64,000 nt of DNA from Trema orientale (lineage: Eukaryota; Streptophyta; Magnoliopsida; Rosales; Cannabaceae), in assembly GCA_002914845.1 (NCBI GenBank), contig JXTC01000155.1:1-64000 (forward strand), written 5' to 3'. Below the pieces are notes generated by a model, which searched no databases, was not told the origin of the DNA, and saw only the letters and a program-made list of their open reading frames with translations. Positions 1 through 13,675 of the stretch are shown here, one piece after another. Numbering within the stretch: position 1 is the first letter of the stretch; the number at the start of each line of letters is the position of its first letter. A program made the translations under genes and the position numbers.

Positions 1-910
1 ATTTGTTATAGGCCCAAATTGTAATATATGGGAGCTATTTTTTTTTTTTCATTTTTGAGTGGGAGTTTTTTACATAATTTATAGTCTAAACATATAAATT
101 TAATAAATTATATTATAGGAAATAAGAAATTGAGGGGGCTCAAGCCCCATCGAGCTATGAGTCCCTCCGTCCCTGGGTCATGCCGTCTTCTTTGAATCAC
201 CATCTAATATTCGGTATCTTACAAAGATCAAAGAAAGTGTGGCATTGATGCCATTATTGGGGATGAGTACGTGCGGTGAGGAATGGTTAGCAAGCCAAAG
301 AGGACTCGACCATAGAGTCAGTGAGATGATGATGTTATCTAGGCCCAGTGGGGGCAATTGCCCCTAACTTTTTTCCCTTTTTTTCCCACTCTAAATGGTG
401 TGTAAATGTTTCCATGATTAGCTTTTGCCATTCTGAAATTACAAAATAGTAATGAATAATACTAAATATCACACTCTTTTAATACTACCTTATGTGATAT
501 ATGATTTGTCACCATACAAATGGTTAATAGTATTCAATCTAATTATGGTAAGTTTTAATTTATCAGTTGAATTGTGACAACTCAATTTGTTACATCATAT
601 TGTATTAAAAAAAATAGTAAACTAGGTGGGATCCCTAGCACTATCAATTGTAATATGCCTTTTCAAGTTAAAGGAAACTAGGGTGAGTAGCAGATAGTGG
701 GGTTAGGTTTTCACCCTCACTGGTTTCTTTTTAGTATTTTTGTTTTATAGTAGTTTTTATTATAAGTTCCAAATTTGCCCCTAAATTTTTACCAACTATT
801 CGAGATTTGTCTACTAATTAGAGGTGTATTTTCATACAAAACTTTAATATTTCTAAATATATTAAGTCAGATGTTATATGACAAAAGTTGAATTTTACAA
901 ATATTATTTT
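1..910. other. AT-rich intergenic, no gene seen
   Basis: I see no open frame of interest and no RNA gene here. A short GC-richer patch around 121-190 (a run with gggggctcaagcccc) resembles debris of plant transposons, but I cannot place it in a family. The remainder is AT-rich with homopolymer runs. Confidence 0.5.
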
Positions 911-912
911 AA

Positions 913-1276
913 GAATAACTGTAAAAAAAAATACCCTGAAGTATGACTTTTCTGCAATTTTAACATTATCTTTTGGCTTGTGCAAAATTATACATCAATA
1001 TTTCAAATTTCTGTAAATTTGTACCTTCTATGTACAAATTGGGTAATTTGTTCTTACTGTTTTAAGTTCTTTTCAATAGATTTTTTTATTTAGTCAACAA
1101 AAATAAGATATCATCAATTCAGATTTTGTGTTTGGTAATAAATTTGTTGGTCAATTTATATGCAAAAGGTATAAATTTGCAGAGATTTAAAACAAGGAGG
1201 TATAATTTTACACAAGCAAAAGGATAGGATTAAAATTGAAAAAAAGTCATACCAAAAGGTATTTTTTTGCCGTTAA
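913..1276. mobile_element. Inverted-repeat MITE, family F, diverged copy
   Basis: The left end (ataactgtaaaaaaaaatac) and the right end (ggtatttttttgccgttaac) are imperfect inverted repeats, and the inversion extends inward (atgactttt against aaaaagtcat). The better preserved copy is at 38168-38516 and has the same ends. There is no coding capacity, so this is a non-autonomous DNA element. Confidence 0.6.
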
Positions 1277-1494
1277 CCCATTATTTTATGAAAAAGAACC
1301 CCTTAAATATTGGGCTTAGCCTTTTCCTACAAGTGAAGCCCATCTGATTATTTTCTTATAAAGTCAAGTGAAACTCATTAAAATCTTTTCTTTTGAAGTA
1401 TAAGCCATTTCTTTTATTTTATTTATGCTAGTATTTGGTGCGATAATTTTGCATTTTGTCCTTGGGTTAAATTCTTGGTTCTGCCAATAATGAT

Positions 1495-1915
1495 AGTGAA
1501 AATTAGGCCTTGTACATCTTTTAGAAAAGAACTAAAAATATATGGTGGGCTCAGTTTTTTATAGATCCGGTATCGTATTTTTTAGAAAAGTACTACTTTT
1601 CAAAAAATAATTTTGAAAAATGACATTTTCTAAGATAGTAACTAGTAATTGGTAACCAGTTTTCAAGTATTGGTAATTAGTAACCAAAGATATTTATAAC
1701 TATTATATAACTAGTAACTGGTAATTGATAATTGGTAACCAGTTTTCAGACACTAGTAACTATTAACCATTTTAAAAATAATATTTTTCTAAATTTTTTT
1801 AAAGCGGTATTTTTCTTAAAAAGGCGGTACATGAATTGAAAAAAAAAAAAAATGAACTCATCGTATTTTTGTAATTATTTTTATTTTTTGTAGATAAAAG
1901 TGTTAGAAACCCAAT
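1495..1915. repeat. Repeat family A, copy 1
   Basis: This is a roughly 420-bp dispersed repeat. It has a left arm containing ttaggccttgtac and gggctcagttttt, a core of many short direct and inverted motifs (taactagtaactgg, ggtaaccagt), and a right end reading gtgttagaaacccaat. The same order of blocks recurs at 24236-25825, where it is split by two insertions. It is probably a non-autonomous DNA element, but the ends are not sharp enough to name a superfamily. Confidence 0.55.
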
Positions 1916-2990
1916 GATAATATTGCGATTGATGATAATGATGGTGGTTAAGGCCAGAGATGAATGGACATTGTCCTATGTGCGGGGTTGAGTCTCCACT
2001 CACTTTTATCTCCCATCTTAAAAAGTCTAATTATTCTTATTTATTCACAATTTGTTAATCTAAATTATATAATAAGGCATCCACTTAAAAGTAGAGAAAT
2101 ATAAAATAATTCCCACAAAATAGACAAAATATAATTTTAACCCCCACAAGACAAAAATTCTAGCTCCATTCTTGATTAAAGCAATGGTAGAGTGGGTTTT
2201 TTCGGGCTTGGATGGAGATGCAACCCATAAATAACATGTGGTCAAGCCATGTTTAATCTGGACTTCTCTTGTTAAAGAATAGGTAATAATCATTTTTCTG
2301 ATAAAAGAAAAGAAAAGCAATATATATCTAAAATAGGAAGCCGCTAAAATGGATATCATGTTTATGTGTAGAAAATTGGAGTGAACAGCATTTTTTGGGT
2401 AGAATTTAATTTTTATTAATATTATATTTGTTTTTACTTAAATCCACCACTTTTTGCTACTAAAAGTAAAAAGTTAAGATTACGCTTCATTTCGCAAGCT
2501 ATGAACTCCTTGTTCATGTGGTTAATTCAGTAATTTCATTCGTTTTGTATTTATTGGAGCACAAAAAGCACTTGTTACATTACTCCTAAAGTACCACCTA
2601 ACTAAATATTATGCCTAATTTTCACAAAATTATTTAGATTTTATTTGTTGATTTAATTACTTACCGAGAAAATTAAGTTGAAAGGCACTTCTACATTTGG
2701 TAGGAAGTAAGGAATATTAGGACGAAGGGACGACTACATTATCTAAGGAATGAGAGCATTTTTCCTTGCTCAAGGAGAATAGTAAAACCATCTCCCTAAT
2801 TTAGTAACAGGGAGAAGTCGGAGATGAAAATATTATTTATAAAATAATTAATTACTACTTGAGCGTAAATTTTCTTTTAAAATCTCTCCAATTTAGAGAG
2901 GATTGGAAATTGGTTAGGGATTTAAAAACTATTGCTTAATATATCTTCTTTCCTAAAATCTTTTGTACCAAACGGGTATCCTGCTCCAAA
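1916..2990. other. AT-rich intergenic, no gene seen
   Basis: A 99-codon open frame on the minus strand (2060-2359) has low-complexity, membrane-like composition that AT-rich DNA yields by chance. It matches no family I recognise. Nothing else stands out. Confidence 0.5.
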
Positions 2991-3180
2991 TTCATCCATT
3001 ACTCCCTTATCTTTTTTTTTTTTTTTTTTAATATTTCTCCTCTTTACCAAACACACTCGTAGTTGATTTTTTGTTTTAGCACTTTATTTCATCCATTACT
3101 CCCTCATCTTTTTTTTCTTTTTTTGTATTTCTCCCCTTTACCAAACACACTCGTAGTTGATCTTTTTGTTTTAGCACTTT
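2991..3180 (+). repeat. Tandem duplication, ~97-bp unit, two copies
   Basis: Two adjacent copies begin with ttcatccattactccct at 2991 and 3088 and end with gttttagcacttt near 3085 and 3180. The units are nearly identical apart from the length of a central T run and a few substitutions, so the duplication is fairly recent. Confidence 0.8.
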
Positions 3181-3589
3181 TCTCTAAATAAAATAAAAAT
3201 AAAAAACTTCTACAAACTAATATTTTCTTGAGAAGTGCTACAGATGAAAATCCCTCCTAGTTACCGCTCAGTACAGAAGCCGGAGAGGGCCAATAGTGAA
3301 GTAACCACACTAAACAGAAGGGCCGAGTATAGTGCCTAACCATATGGCCCAAGGTCCACCAAGCTTCGAGAATATACTTGGGCTACAAAGCGGAAAATGA
3401 AGTTGGGTTTTGATCGTACAAGAGTATTTATAAGAAATGTCCTTTTTTTTTTAAAATCAATTTAAAAAAAGGTTTTGGACACTTATATCTATTTTTCAAA
3501 AAATATAATCAAATTTACAATCTTTCAAAAATAATAAAAATTATGTACGACATTTTTAGGGCATTTGTCTAAATACTTTGGGAGCTAGA

Positions 3590-4376
3590 AAATGATACGA
3601 ACCTCGTCAACTTGTGACGAAACCCGAAACAAGGATGATGCCTAGGACCATTCTACAATCAGATTCGGATGAAAAAAACCTCGACCCAACACCTATAAAG
3701 AGATGTGAACCTTGGTATAAGGGAAGACGCCACAATCAAGGATGGAGAACTCGATTGATAAGTCAAGGGATGAACGCCACAGAGAAATCTGATAAGTTCG
3801 AATAAGTTCTCAAAGAACCAAAGAGTTTGCTCTCAATTTTTTGATGAATTGTAATCTTCTATTATTGAATGAAAAGTGTACAATATATATAGGCCAAAGC
3901 CACGAAATTATCAGTCCTAAAACTATTAAAAACGCCTAAAATTACCTAAGGGAACTTACCCAAACCAGAAAAGGAAAGTTGGAAAATTACAACCTAATAA
4001 CCATACTAAATTTGGCCTCAATTAAAAAGAAATCAATCTGATTTTTATCCCTTAAATTTCAGCCTATTACACACCATTAAAGAAAAGGAAACAAGGAATT
4101 AAATCGTCTTGGGAAACTAGTAACAAAATTGGAAAGTAAGCTTGTAAGCTTGAAATTCACGCACCCCTTGAGCAGTTCCCCTTGGAGAGCCTTTTCTAGA
4201 ATATTCCAAAGCTTAAATAATGGAAATCCAACCTTGTGGACCATGTATAACATCATCCTTAGGCCTCCAAGAATTTATCTCAGTCCAAATGCTTTAAATC
4301 AGCCCATTAAAAGACTCCTTGAACATTTTAGCTCGAACTCTTGTAACCGGTCCAATTGGAACTTGAATTGAATCCG
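3590..4376 (-). mobile_element. Ty3/gypsy remnant: end of pol plus LTR, decayed
   Basis: Read on the minus strand, the segment begins (about 4376 to 4090) with a decayed stretch resembling the C-terminal tail of plant gypsy polyproteins, which encodes a TRxRAK-like motif and a 'GPQGW'-like block. An LTR-like sequence follows, with a TATA-like tatatatat near 3885 and typical U3/R/U5 composition, ending near 3590 with a gaggttcgtatca-like end. This is a broken fossil with many breaks; only one end of the element is present. The family call is by resemblance. Confidence 0.5.
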
Positions 4377-4454
4377 TATTCCATGTTTTCATGCATGCCA
4401 TGTTCTCATCAGAAAATGCGGTGGCATTTTAGTAAATAAATCATCTTCTTTTTT

Positions 4455-4990
4455 TTTTTTTTTATACAGGAAACCACAAAGGTTTCCTATTACGTAAGTA
4501 AATCACAGAAGACCACGAATGTTTCTTTGAAACTATTGTGGTTTCTTTTTTACGGAATACCCTGTAGCTAAATAAGTCACAGAAAACTACAAAGGTTTCC
4601 TAGAAACTATCGTGGTTTCCTTTTAATAAAATACAAATTTGGTTTCTCAAGTAACTTGGAAACTAATTTAATTTCTACTCAAAACTACTCAATATTTTTC
4701 TAGTTTCTATAGTAATCAGTTACAAAGATTAGTTACCTAAATTGGTTTCTAGTTACTACTCGAAACAAATTTAGTTTCCGCTCGAAATAAATTTAGTTTC
4801 TACTCAATACCAATTTGGTTTCACGAATAGCCATAACCAAATTATTCTGAACAAAAAATATTTTTTATTTTATTATTATTATTATTATTATTAAAAATGA
4901 GAAACCATTGTAGTTTTTCGGGTTGAATCGAAGAAACCAATGTGGTTTCTCAGGTTAAATTTAAGAAACTAATTTGATTTCTACTCAAAA
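4455..4990. repeat. Array of GAAACC/GGTTTC motifs
   Basis: Within ~530 bp, gaaac(c/t) and its complement ggtttc occur many times on both strands (for example ggaaaccacaaaggtttcct near 4470, then repeatedly to about 4970), often paired as short inverted repeats such as gaaactattgtggtttc. Spacing is irregular, so this is not a simple tandem satellite. A (TTA)n microsatellite lies at about 4868-4893. The origin is unknown; the inner part of a non-autonomous element is possible. Confidence 0.5.
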
Positions 4991-5299
4991 TTTTAAAAAC
5001 AACAAAGATTGAAAAAAAAATGAGTAATAAGTTTCAATGGAAAAAGGAAAAGAAAAAAAACTTTAAAATAGAAAAGAGAAAAAGAAAATAGGAATAAATA
5101 AAGGAATGAGACAAAAAGTAGATTAAGTAAAGGTGAATGGGTCGAACCTAGGTCTCAAATATTAAATTGCTTTAACCTAACCACTTTCACTCGCTTATAT
5201 TTTGGTTTATTTATTTTACTTTTTAATTAATAAACTTTTTCCATAAATGGATGAATTTTTAACTTTGCCACCGCACATTAGACTGTATAAATAGAAATA

Positions 5300-5640
5300 T
5301 TATCCCATAGATCGTACGGAATATTATTTAATTTTTATAAGTCATATTTTGGTAAATATTTTTCAAAAAAACCGTATATGTCATTTTATCTAAAAAATGG
5401 TTGTTTTTTATATCTATTTAATAAATGACCGCTTTATAATTTTATTTGATAAATAAACTTTTTTAGTTGATCAATTTTTTATAAAATAAATCAATTTTCA
5501 AAAATAAATCAATATATTTTGATATACTAAATATGAAAAATGACTATTTTTTAAATAATTTTTAAAATTTGATCATATTTTAACAGTATTTGAAAAATTG
5601 TCATTTTTGCTAACTATGATACAAAATTCGGTCATTCAGC
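5300..5640. repeat. Repeat family G, copy 1
   Basis: This ~340-bp AT-rich repeat contains aaataaatcaatatattttg and a right end with ggtcattcagctaaaaagcc. A second copy lies at 23283-23600, and a left-end fragment (gtatttataagaaatgtcc) lies at about 3427-3570. In both full copies, family C follows within roughly 130 bp. Confidence 0.55.
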
Positions 5641-5726
5641 TAAAAAGCCCCATCAACAATTAGGGCCACAGGATGCTTGTTCCTTTTCTTCTTTTTTTGT
5701 TTTTGACTTCTTGTTAAAACTTTTTT

Positions 5727-6140
5727 GTGAAAATTACACCTAATACCCGTTTTTTAAAACTTATTTCAAAAATACCCGTTTTTAAAACTTCTCTCAAAAA
5801 TACCCGTTTTTATGGTCCACATTTTATATGAAAAATATGAGTGGTCCACATTTACAATGTAAATTTTATCCATAAGGTACACATTTCATGTGTAAAATAT
5901 GAATGGTACACATTTTAAAATGTGTGCCAATTTTGAGTGTAAATTTTATTCATGAAATGTGGACCGCGGTATATATTTAATGCATGAAATATATACCGTG
6001 GTCTACATTTCATGTGTAAAACAGTGATGGTCTACATTTCTCCAAAAAAATATATAAAAACAGGTATTTATGAAATAAAAATAAAAAACGGGTATTTATG
6101 AAAATATGGTTTTAAAAACGGGTATTTATGAACTTTTCCC
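5727..6140. mobile_element. Inverted-repeat element, family C, copy 1
   Basis: The left end (gtgaaaattacacctaatac, then cccgtttttaaaac) is an imperfect inverted complement of the right end (aaaaacgggtatttatgaac, then ttttccc). The interior has repeated blocks of the type ggtccacattt and ggtacacattt alternating with atgtgtaaaat. Other copies are at 23729-24189 and 32100-32512. There is no coding capacity. The superfamily is not settled because no clear target duplication was found. Confidence 0.65.
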
Positions 6141-7105
6141 AACTTTTTTTATCCCTCGAAGGCTTGAAGCTTCGTATTCGAACTTTTATTGAGAAGATTT
6201 CATAATTTTCATTAATTTGACTGACTCATCTTAAATGTATTGAAATAACTCCTCCTATACTTCGATGGAGTAGTTATTCTGTTGTACAATTAAAAATATA
6301 TATTTAAAGTTTTACTCCAATCCTCTTCTTTTCACTCTCTCTCCTATCCTAACCTAACTACATATAAAGATTAACGTTATTTCTGTCAAAATATAATTAT
6401 TTTGAAGATTAATATGAAATTCCAACCAAATAGTTTTATTTCATTCTATTCTTTCACCGGTTAATATTAATATTTCTTTCAACTTCGTTAAAAAGGTACA
6501 CATGAAGGTGAAGAAAAAATCTCTCCGATTTTAAATTTCCAAAACAAACTAATTAACCGATTCTTTTTGTTTTTAATTTGTTCACAGGTTGCTCTCATCA
6601 ATATAGAATCACGTGCTTTGCCACATGATACACTACAAAACAAAACAAAACTTATTGACATCAATGGAAAGATTAATGCCAAATAAATTTTAAAAATTGG
6701 TGCCACCAGCCTACCATTATGATTCTTTTAAGGGAAATCTGATGGATTACAGAATACAATTACAAAAAATATCTGAAAATACTATGCTTTTCATCATTTC
6801 AAAAGTATGTCTCTTGACCATTCCAAACCAGCCAAGTTAGAAACCTACTGAGAGCAATGGGCAACGGTATTTTAATGGCGGAGTGAAGGTTAATTTGGTG
6901 TTGTCAGAATTGACAAAAATTTTACTCCCAACCGTCGATTTTGTTACATTAGTAATGGCGACGTTTTTTCTTTTAGACTCAAGAGTTGCAAAGGACTTGT
7001 GTTTGGCTTATTCATCAATGCTTTTGCTTTCTTAACAAAAACTTACCAAATATGTTAATATATCTAAATATCTAATGTCTTAATTAAAAAATAAATAAAT
7101 TAGAT
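6141..7105. other. Intergenic, no gene seen
   Basis: The stretch is AT-rich with some less biased sequence at 6590-6970. The only open frame (72 codons, minus strand, 6488-6706) has no recognisable domain. Nothing further can be supported. Confidence 0.5.
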
Positions 7106-7110
7106 GGATA

Positions 7111-7559
7111 TGTTAGGTTTATTTATATGAGCTGTGTAATTTTAATAAGTTAATATTGTATTTATCAATATTAATTAAATAGTTTAATAATATTAAGTAT
7201 ATTTAAATTTCTATTGGTCAATGAAGAGTTACATTCAAAACAATGCAACTCTTATGAACAGACATATCTGATGGAAAATATGTCCAAAGTATTTAAATGG
7301 AATCTGTTTCTCTCTCTAACCATTATCAGAAATATACGTATTTCATCATTAAACATATTATTATTAAATACAGAGGGTTAAGGGAGAGAAACTCAGAATT
7401 CTGTATCAAAACTGGTTAGTAAATTAAAGTTCAATTGCAATGGATCTAGATATGTCTATTGCCTATATTCTAATTGTGAAAATCGTGATTTCTAATATCA
7501 TTTAGGATTATTGATTATATGCATATTAGGGTTTTGCATAATTAAGAAAAAAACATACA
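7111..7559 (+). repeat. 5' LTR of the copia element
   Basis: The 449-bp LTR begins tgttaggttt and ends in catacA just before the primer-binding site. It matches the 3' LTR at 13221-13675 along its whole length with substitutions and a few small indels (roughly 90% identity by eye). Shared landmarks include ggtcaatgaagagtt and ggttaagggagagaaact. Confidence 0.9.
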
Positions 7560-7561
7560 TG

Positions 7562-7572
7562 TGGTATCAGAG
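7562..7572 (+). other. Primer-binding site (initiator Met tRNA type)
   Basis: TGGTATCAGAG lies two bases after the 5' LTR. It is the usual plant copia primer site, complementary to the 3' end of initiator methionine tRNA. The same motif reappears at 62645 behind the LTR of the second copia element. Confidence 0.85.
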
Positions 7573-10500
7573 ATGTTAAAAAATTTGTGATTTTCCTTTA
7601 CTGAAATTAAACTATCTCTTACGTTAAAGCCCATAAATATTAGATCTCAGTTTTAAATTTTTATTCAAATGCATATGTTTTAATTTTATGAATATGGAAT
7701 CTTCTTATTTTACATAACTGCTAATTTTCGAATTTTGCTTTCCGCTTTAGCATGGATCCATTTTTAATAGCATTATATATATTAATGATCCATGATGATT
7801 ATCCAATACTCTTTTACGGATTTGTGTGAGTGTTATTGGATCTAAAGTTTTTTTTGATAGCTCTATATATATACACACACATATTGTTGTGCAATGAATA
7901 GGTTTTAAAGAATGAAATTCATATTACTAGATTTGGATAATACTGAATAATCAAATAAAATAATAATTATTGTGTGTGTATATGATTAAAGTAAGATATA
8001 TATGCCGTAAAAGAATTTTTATACTTAAATACATATATATATATAATTGAATAAATAATATTTATTTATTTTATATAGGTATTAGTTATAACAAATGGGT
8101 TTTGCTTATAGTTGTAAGATCCTTAAATGCTATTTAAAATTTATCTATTTTGCATTATAAATGCAAACAAAATATTAAATTTATTTGAACAGTACTTGTA
8201 TATTTATCTTAAAGCTCTCCACATTACTGATTTTATTAACATACATGGATTTATGTACAATTTTTATATTCACAGTATGTGATTAATTATATTAGTAAAT
8301 TATTATTGGCATGATTGCTAAATTATTCAATTTGAATTCCATATTATGTTTGTTTGTCAGTCACTAAAGTGGCCAAACTAAAATATTATAGGGTAAAAAA
8401 GAATTAAATAATTTTTCAACACTCATTTGTAGATGCTTATAAATGATCATCTAATTTTAGACATAATGTCATTGAGTAAGTTGTTGAAATTTATTATTTA
8501 TAAAATATTTCAGGATCACCCAAAGATAGATCATTTATTCTTATAAGTAGTAAATGTGATAATTAGTATGCCTTATTAGATATGTTTTGTATATCCAAAG
8601 ATAGTAAATATGTTTAGTTAGGATGTATAATTATCAAATAAGTGATTTTATTATTAGCATCATTTTAGTTATTCATGGTATATTAGAGTATCTCCCAAAA
8701 AAAAAAGCTTTAATATACAACTGACTATTTTCTTTGTTTGAATCTATTTTATGTTTCATATATCAAAGTACTGATGTTAGAAATTTTTTATCATATTTGT
8801 AGTATCTAATCATGTTTCACTGCATTCGCATGCTTCATCTGTTTTTTTGTTTAATGGGTTGAATTTCTCTGATTGGTGTGAACAAGTCCAATTTTACTTA
8901 GGTATTTCAGATCTTGACTTAGCACTTCAAATTGAGAAATCTACTACTATTACAGCTACAAGTAGTGATGAGGAAAAGACTACCCATAAACTTTAGGAAA
9001 GATCAAACAGATTAAGCTTAATGTTTATGCGAATGACTGTAGCAAACAACATTAAGTGTACTCTTCTAAAAACTGATAGTACTAAGGAATTTATGAAATT
9101 TGTGAAAGAGAGGTCCCAAACTGCTGATAAGTCACTTGCTGGGACATGAATGGGTAACTTAACTACCATGAAATATGATTGTTCTCGTACCATGCAGGAA
9201 CATATCCTTGAAATGACAAACATAGCAGCAAAGCTAAAGAATTTAGGAATGAATGCGGATGAGTGCTTTTTACTACACTTCATATTGAATTCATTGCCTC
9301 TTGAGCAATATGGGCCTTTTTCAAATGAACTACAATAATATTAAGGACAAGTAGAATGTTAATGGATTGGCCAATATGCTTGTACAAGAAGAGACAAGGC
9401 TAAAGAATTAGAGGATTTATTCCATTAATCTTACTACTCATCAAGGAGCTGAAAAGAAATCTAAATGGAAGTCTAGAAAAGGCAAGAAGCAAGGTTTACA
9501 CAAGCCAAACAGATCTTCTAAAACTTCTCAAATCCATAAGAAGGAACGCAAGAATGATAAGTGTCATTTCTGTAAGAAAATTGGATATTATTATAATGAT
9601 TGCCTGAAACGTAATACTTGGTTTGAAAAGAAAGGTAAGCCTTGTACTTTCGTATGTTTCGAATCAAACTTAACTGAAGTTCCTTATAATACTTGGTGGA
9701 TTGATTCTGACTCAACTACTTATGTTTCCAATACGATGCAGGGATTCTTTTCGATTCAAACCATAAAGCCAAATGAACACTTTGTTTTCATGGGGAATCG
9801 AAATAAAGCGCCAGTTGAAGGCATTGGAACTTATCGTCTCATTTTGGATACTGGGCATTATTTAGATTTGTTTCAAACCCTTTATGTACCTATATTTTCC
9901 CATAATTTAGTTTCTTTACCTAAGTTAGATATAACAGAATTTTTTTTAAAATTTGGTTGTAGATCTTTTAGTTTATATAAAATAAAAACCTTATTGGTTC
10001 TGGAATTTTGTATGATGGTCTATATAAGCTTAAACTTGATAATCTTTTTGCTGAGATCTTATTGATTTTGCATCATAATGTTGGAACTAAACGAAGTTTA
10101 GTTGACGAATATTCTGCTTACTTGTGACATAAACGTTTGGGTCATATATCCAAAGAAAGAATAGCAAGATTAGTAAAGAATGAAATCCTACCAAATTTAG
10201 ATTTTACTAATCTTGGTATGTGTATTGATTATATAAAAAGAAAATAAATCAAACACACAAAGAAAGAAGACATAAGAAGTACACAACTTCTTGAAATTAT
10301 ACACATTGATACATGTGGACCTTTTGATGTTCTATCTTTTGGTGGAGAAAAGTATTTTATCACCTTTATTGATGATTTTTCATGTTATGGTTACATTTAT
10401 TTATTGCATGGAAAATCTCAAGCAGTGGATACCCTTGAGGTGTACATTAAAGAAGTTGAGAGGCAATTAGATAAAAAAGTGAAAATCGTAAGATCAGATA

Positions 10501-13209
10501 AAGGTGGTGAATATTATAGAAAGTATATGAATTAGGAGAATGTCCAGGTCCATTTGCTAAATTTCTTGAAAAGTATGGCATATATGCTCAATACATTATG
10601 CCAAGAAAGCCAGAACAAAATGGTGTAGCAGACAGGCATAATCGTACATTGATGGACATGGTTAGGAGTCTGCTTAGTTATTCTTCTTTACCCTTACCAT
10701 TGTGGATGCATGCTTTAAAAACCGCCATATATATATTAAACAGGGTTCCTAGTAAGGCAATTCCAAAGATTCTTTTTGAATTATGGATAGGAAAGAAACC
10801 CAGTTTAAGGCACCTACATGTTTGGGGTTGTCCAGCGGAAGTTAGAATTTATAATTCACACGAAAAGAAATTGGATTTCTAAATAACTAGTGGATTTTTT
10901 ATTGGTTATCTTGAAAAATCCAAAGGGTATAGATTTTATTATCCTAATCATAGTCCAAGAATTGCAGAAACTAGAAATACAATGTTCATTAAAAATAGTG
11001 AAGTCAATGGGAGTGGAGAACCAAGCAATATAGTTATTCAAAAAGTTAGGGTTCCTATACCTTTGACTTCTAAAAGTATGGTTCCTACTATTGTCGAACA
11101 ACTTGACAATAATCAAGAAAATTTCCCATAATAAAACTATCACCAATGAACCAGTAGTAGATGAGTCACAAGGAATAACATTAAGAAAATCTCAACGAAA
11201 TAGAAAATTTGCTATTCCTAATGACTATGTAGTTTATCTACAAGAATCAGAAATTGACTTAGGGATTAACAATGATCCAGTTTCATTTTCAAAAGCCACA
11301 GAAAGTATTGATTCTATTAAGTAGATTAATGCTATGATAGATAAGATGAAATTTATGGATCAAAATCAAGTTTGGGATCTCGTTGAGTTGCCTGAAGGTT
11401 GTAAGAAAGTCAGGTGTAAATGAGTCTTCAAGACTAAGCGCGACTCTAATGGCAATATTGAATGATATAAAGCCAGACTAATAGCCAAAGGTTTTACTCA
11501 GAAAGAAGGTATTGACTATAGAGAGACATTTTCACCTATCTCTAAAAAAGACTCTTTTCGAATTATCATGGCCTTAGTAGCTCATTTTGATTTAGAGTTA
11601 TATCAAATGGATGTAAAAACTGCCCTCTTAATGGAAATTTAGAAGAGGAAGTTTATATAGATCAACCCAAAGGATTTTCATCTGAAGGAAAGAAACACAT
11701 GGTGTGTAAAATTAAGAAATCAATATATGGACTTAAATAAGCTTTCTGACAATGGTATCTTAAGTTTAATGATATCATAACATCTTTTAGATTTAAGAAA
11801 AACACTGTTGATTGGTATATATATATCTAAAGATCAGTGGAAGCAAGTTTATATTTTTGATTCTATATATTGATGATATACTACTTGCTGCTAATGATCT
11901 TGGTTTATTACATCAAACCAAGAATTTTCTCTTAAAGAACTTTGAAATGAAAGATATAGGTGAGGCATCTTATGTGATAGAAATTGACATATTCAGTGAT
12001 AGATCACAAGAATTATTAGGATTATCTCAAAAAGCATATGTTAATAAAGTTTTAGAGAGATTTAAGATAGAAAAGTGTTCAACGGGAATAGTTCCAATTC
12101 AGAAGGGAGATAAATTTAGTCTAATGCAATGTCCAAAAAATGAATTGAAACGTAGACAAATGGAAAATATTCCTTATGCATCTATTATTGGGAGTTAATG
12201 TATGCACAAATTTGTACTAGGCCAGACATCAGTTTTGTTGTCCGAATACTAGGCAGGTATCAAAGTAATCCAAGAATAGATCATTGGAAAGTTGCCAAGA
12301 AGGTGCTAAGGTATTTACAAGGAACAAAAGACTATATGCTTACCTATAGGCGATCTGAAAGTGATTTAGAGGTGATTGGGTACAGATTCAGACTTTGTTA
12401 GATGTCTTGATAGCAGAAAGTCCACTTTTGGCTTCTTATTCCTTTTAGCTGGAAGAGCAATCTCATGGAAAAGTGGAAAACAGTCTATCATTGCTGCATC
12501 TACAATGGAAGCTGAGTTTGTGGCATGCTTTGAAGCCACAGTTCATGGATTATGGTTGCAGAACTTTATTTTAGGACTTGGGATTATCGATAGTATTGCC
12601 AGACCGCTAAAGATTTATTGTGATGATGCCGCAGCAGTCTCTTTCTCGAAAAATGACAAGTATTCTAAAGGTGCTAAACACATGGAATTGAAATACTTTG
12701 CTGTTAAAGAAGAAGTTCAGAAACGAAGGATGTCAATTGAGCATTTAAGCACAAACCTAATGATTGCAAATCTATTAACTAAAGGGCTAGTGTCAAAGAT
12801 ATTTGGTAAACATATTGAAAGAATGGGTGTTGGATATAATAATTGATGTATTTGTATTATGATTATTTATTTGACACTCTGAGCTTATTTATGTATTTTT
12901 GATATTTCATGTTTTCTTATTTTATATACATGATTAGTTTAGATTAATAATCAAAGGAATAATCTTTAATAGACATTAATGTTGGACTATTACTGATATT
13001 TTTACTTATAGTTTATATTAGGTTAAAAGCTAATGTTGTATTGCATGGAAGGGATTATGTCGAAATTGTAATATATGACCGCCATGACTCACTTTATTTT
13101 TTGGCTCGACTGTGATATATGTTATTGACCAACGAATAAGAAATTTAAATTTATGATACGTGTATTATGTTTATTTATTAAACCATAAAGAAAATATGTC
13201 ACATAGGTC

Positions 13210-13675
13210 AAGTAGGAGAGTGTTAAATTTATTTATATGACCTATGTGATTATAATATATTAATATTGTATTTATCAATATTTATTAAATAATTTAATAA
13301 TACTAAGTATATTTAAATTTTTATTGGTCAATGAAGAGTTGTAACTCTTCAAAACAAAGAAATTCTGATGAATAGACATATCTGATGGAAAATATGTCCT
13401 AAAGTATTTAAATAGAATCTGGTCCTCTCTCTAACCATTATCAGAAATATACGCATTTCATCATTAAACGTATTATTATTAAGTACAGAGGGTTAAGGGA
13501 GAGAAACTTAGAATTCTGTATCAAAACTAGTTGGCAATTTAAAGTTCAATTGTAATGGATTCAGATATGCCTATTGCCTATATTCTAATTGTGAAAATCA
13601 TAATTTCTAAGATCATTTAGAATTATTGATTATATGCATATTAGGATTTTGCATAATTAAGAAAAAAAACTTACA
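13210..13675 (+). repeat. Purine tract and 3' LTR of the copia element
   Basis: A short purine-rich stretch (aagtaggagag, 13210-13220) directly precedes the 455-bp 3' LTR (13221-13675), which starts tgttaaattt and ends cttaca. The target-site repeat GGATA follows immediately at 13676. Confidence 0.88.

Noticed and set aside
2060-2359. 99-codon minus-strand frame with hydrophobic stretches
   Set aside because: Phe/Ile/Tyr-rich chance translation of AT-rich DNA; no start context or neighbouring gene signals.
4862-4895. Possible CRISPR-like or satellite array around the GAAACC motifs
   Set aside because: The motifs are irregularly spaced and on both strands, and the host is a plant; the regular part is only a TTA microsatellite.
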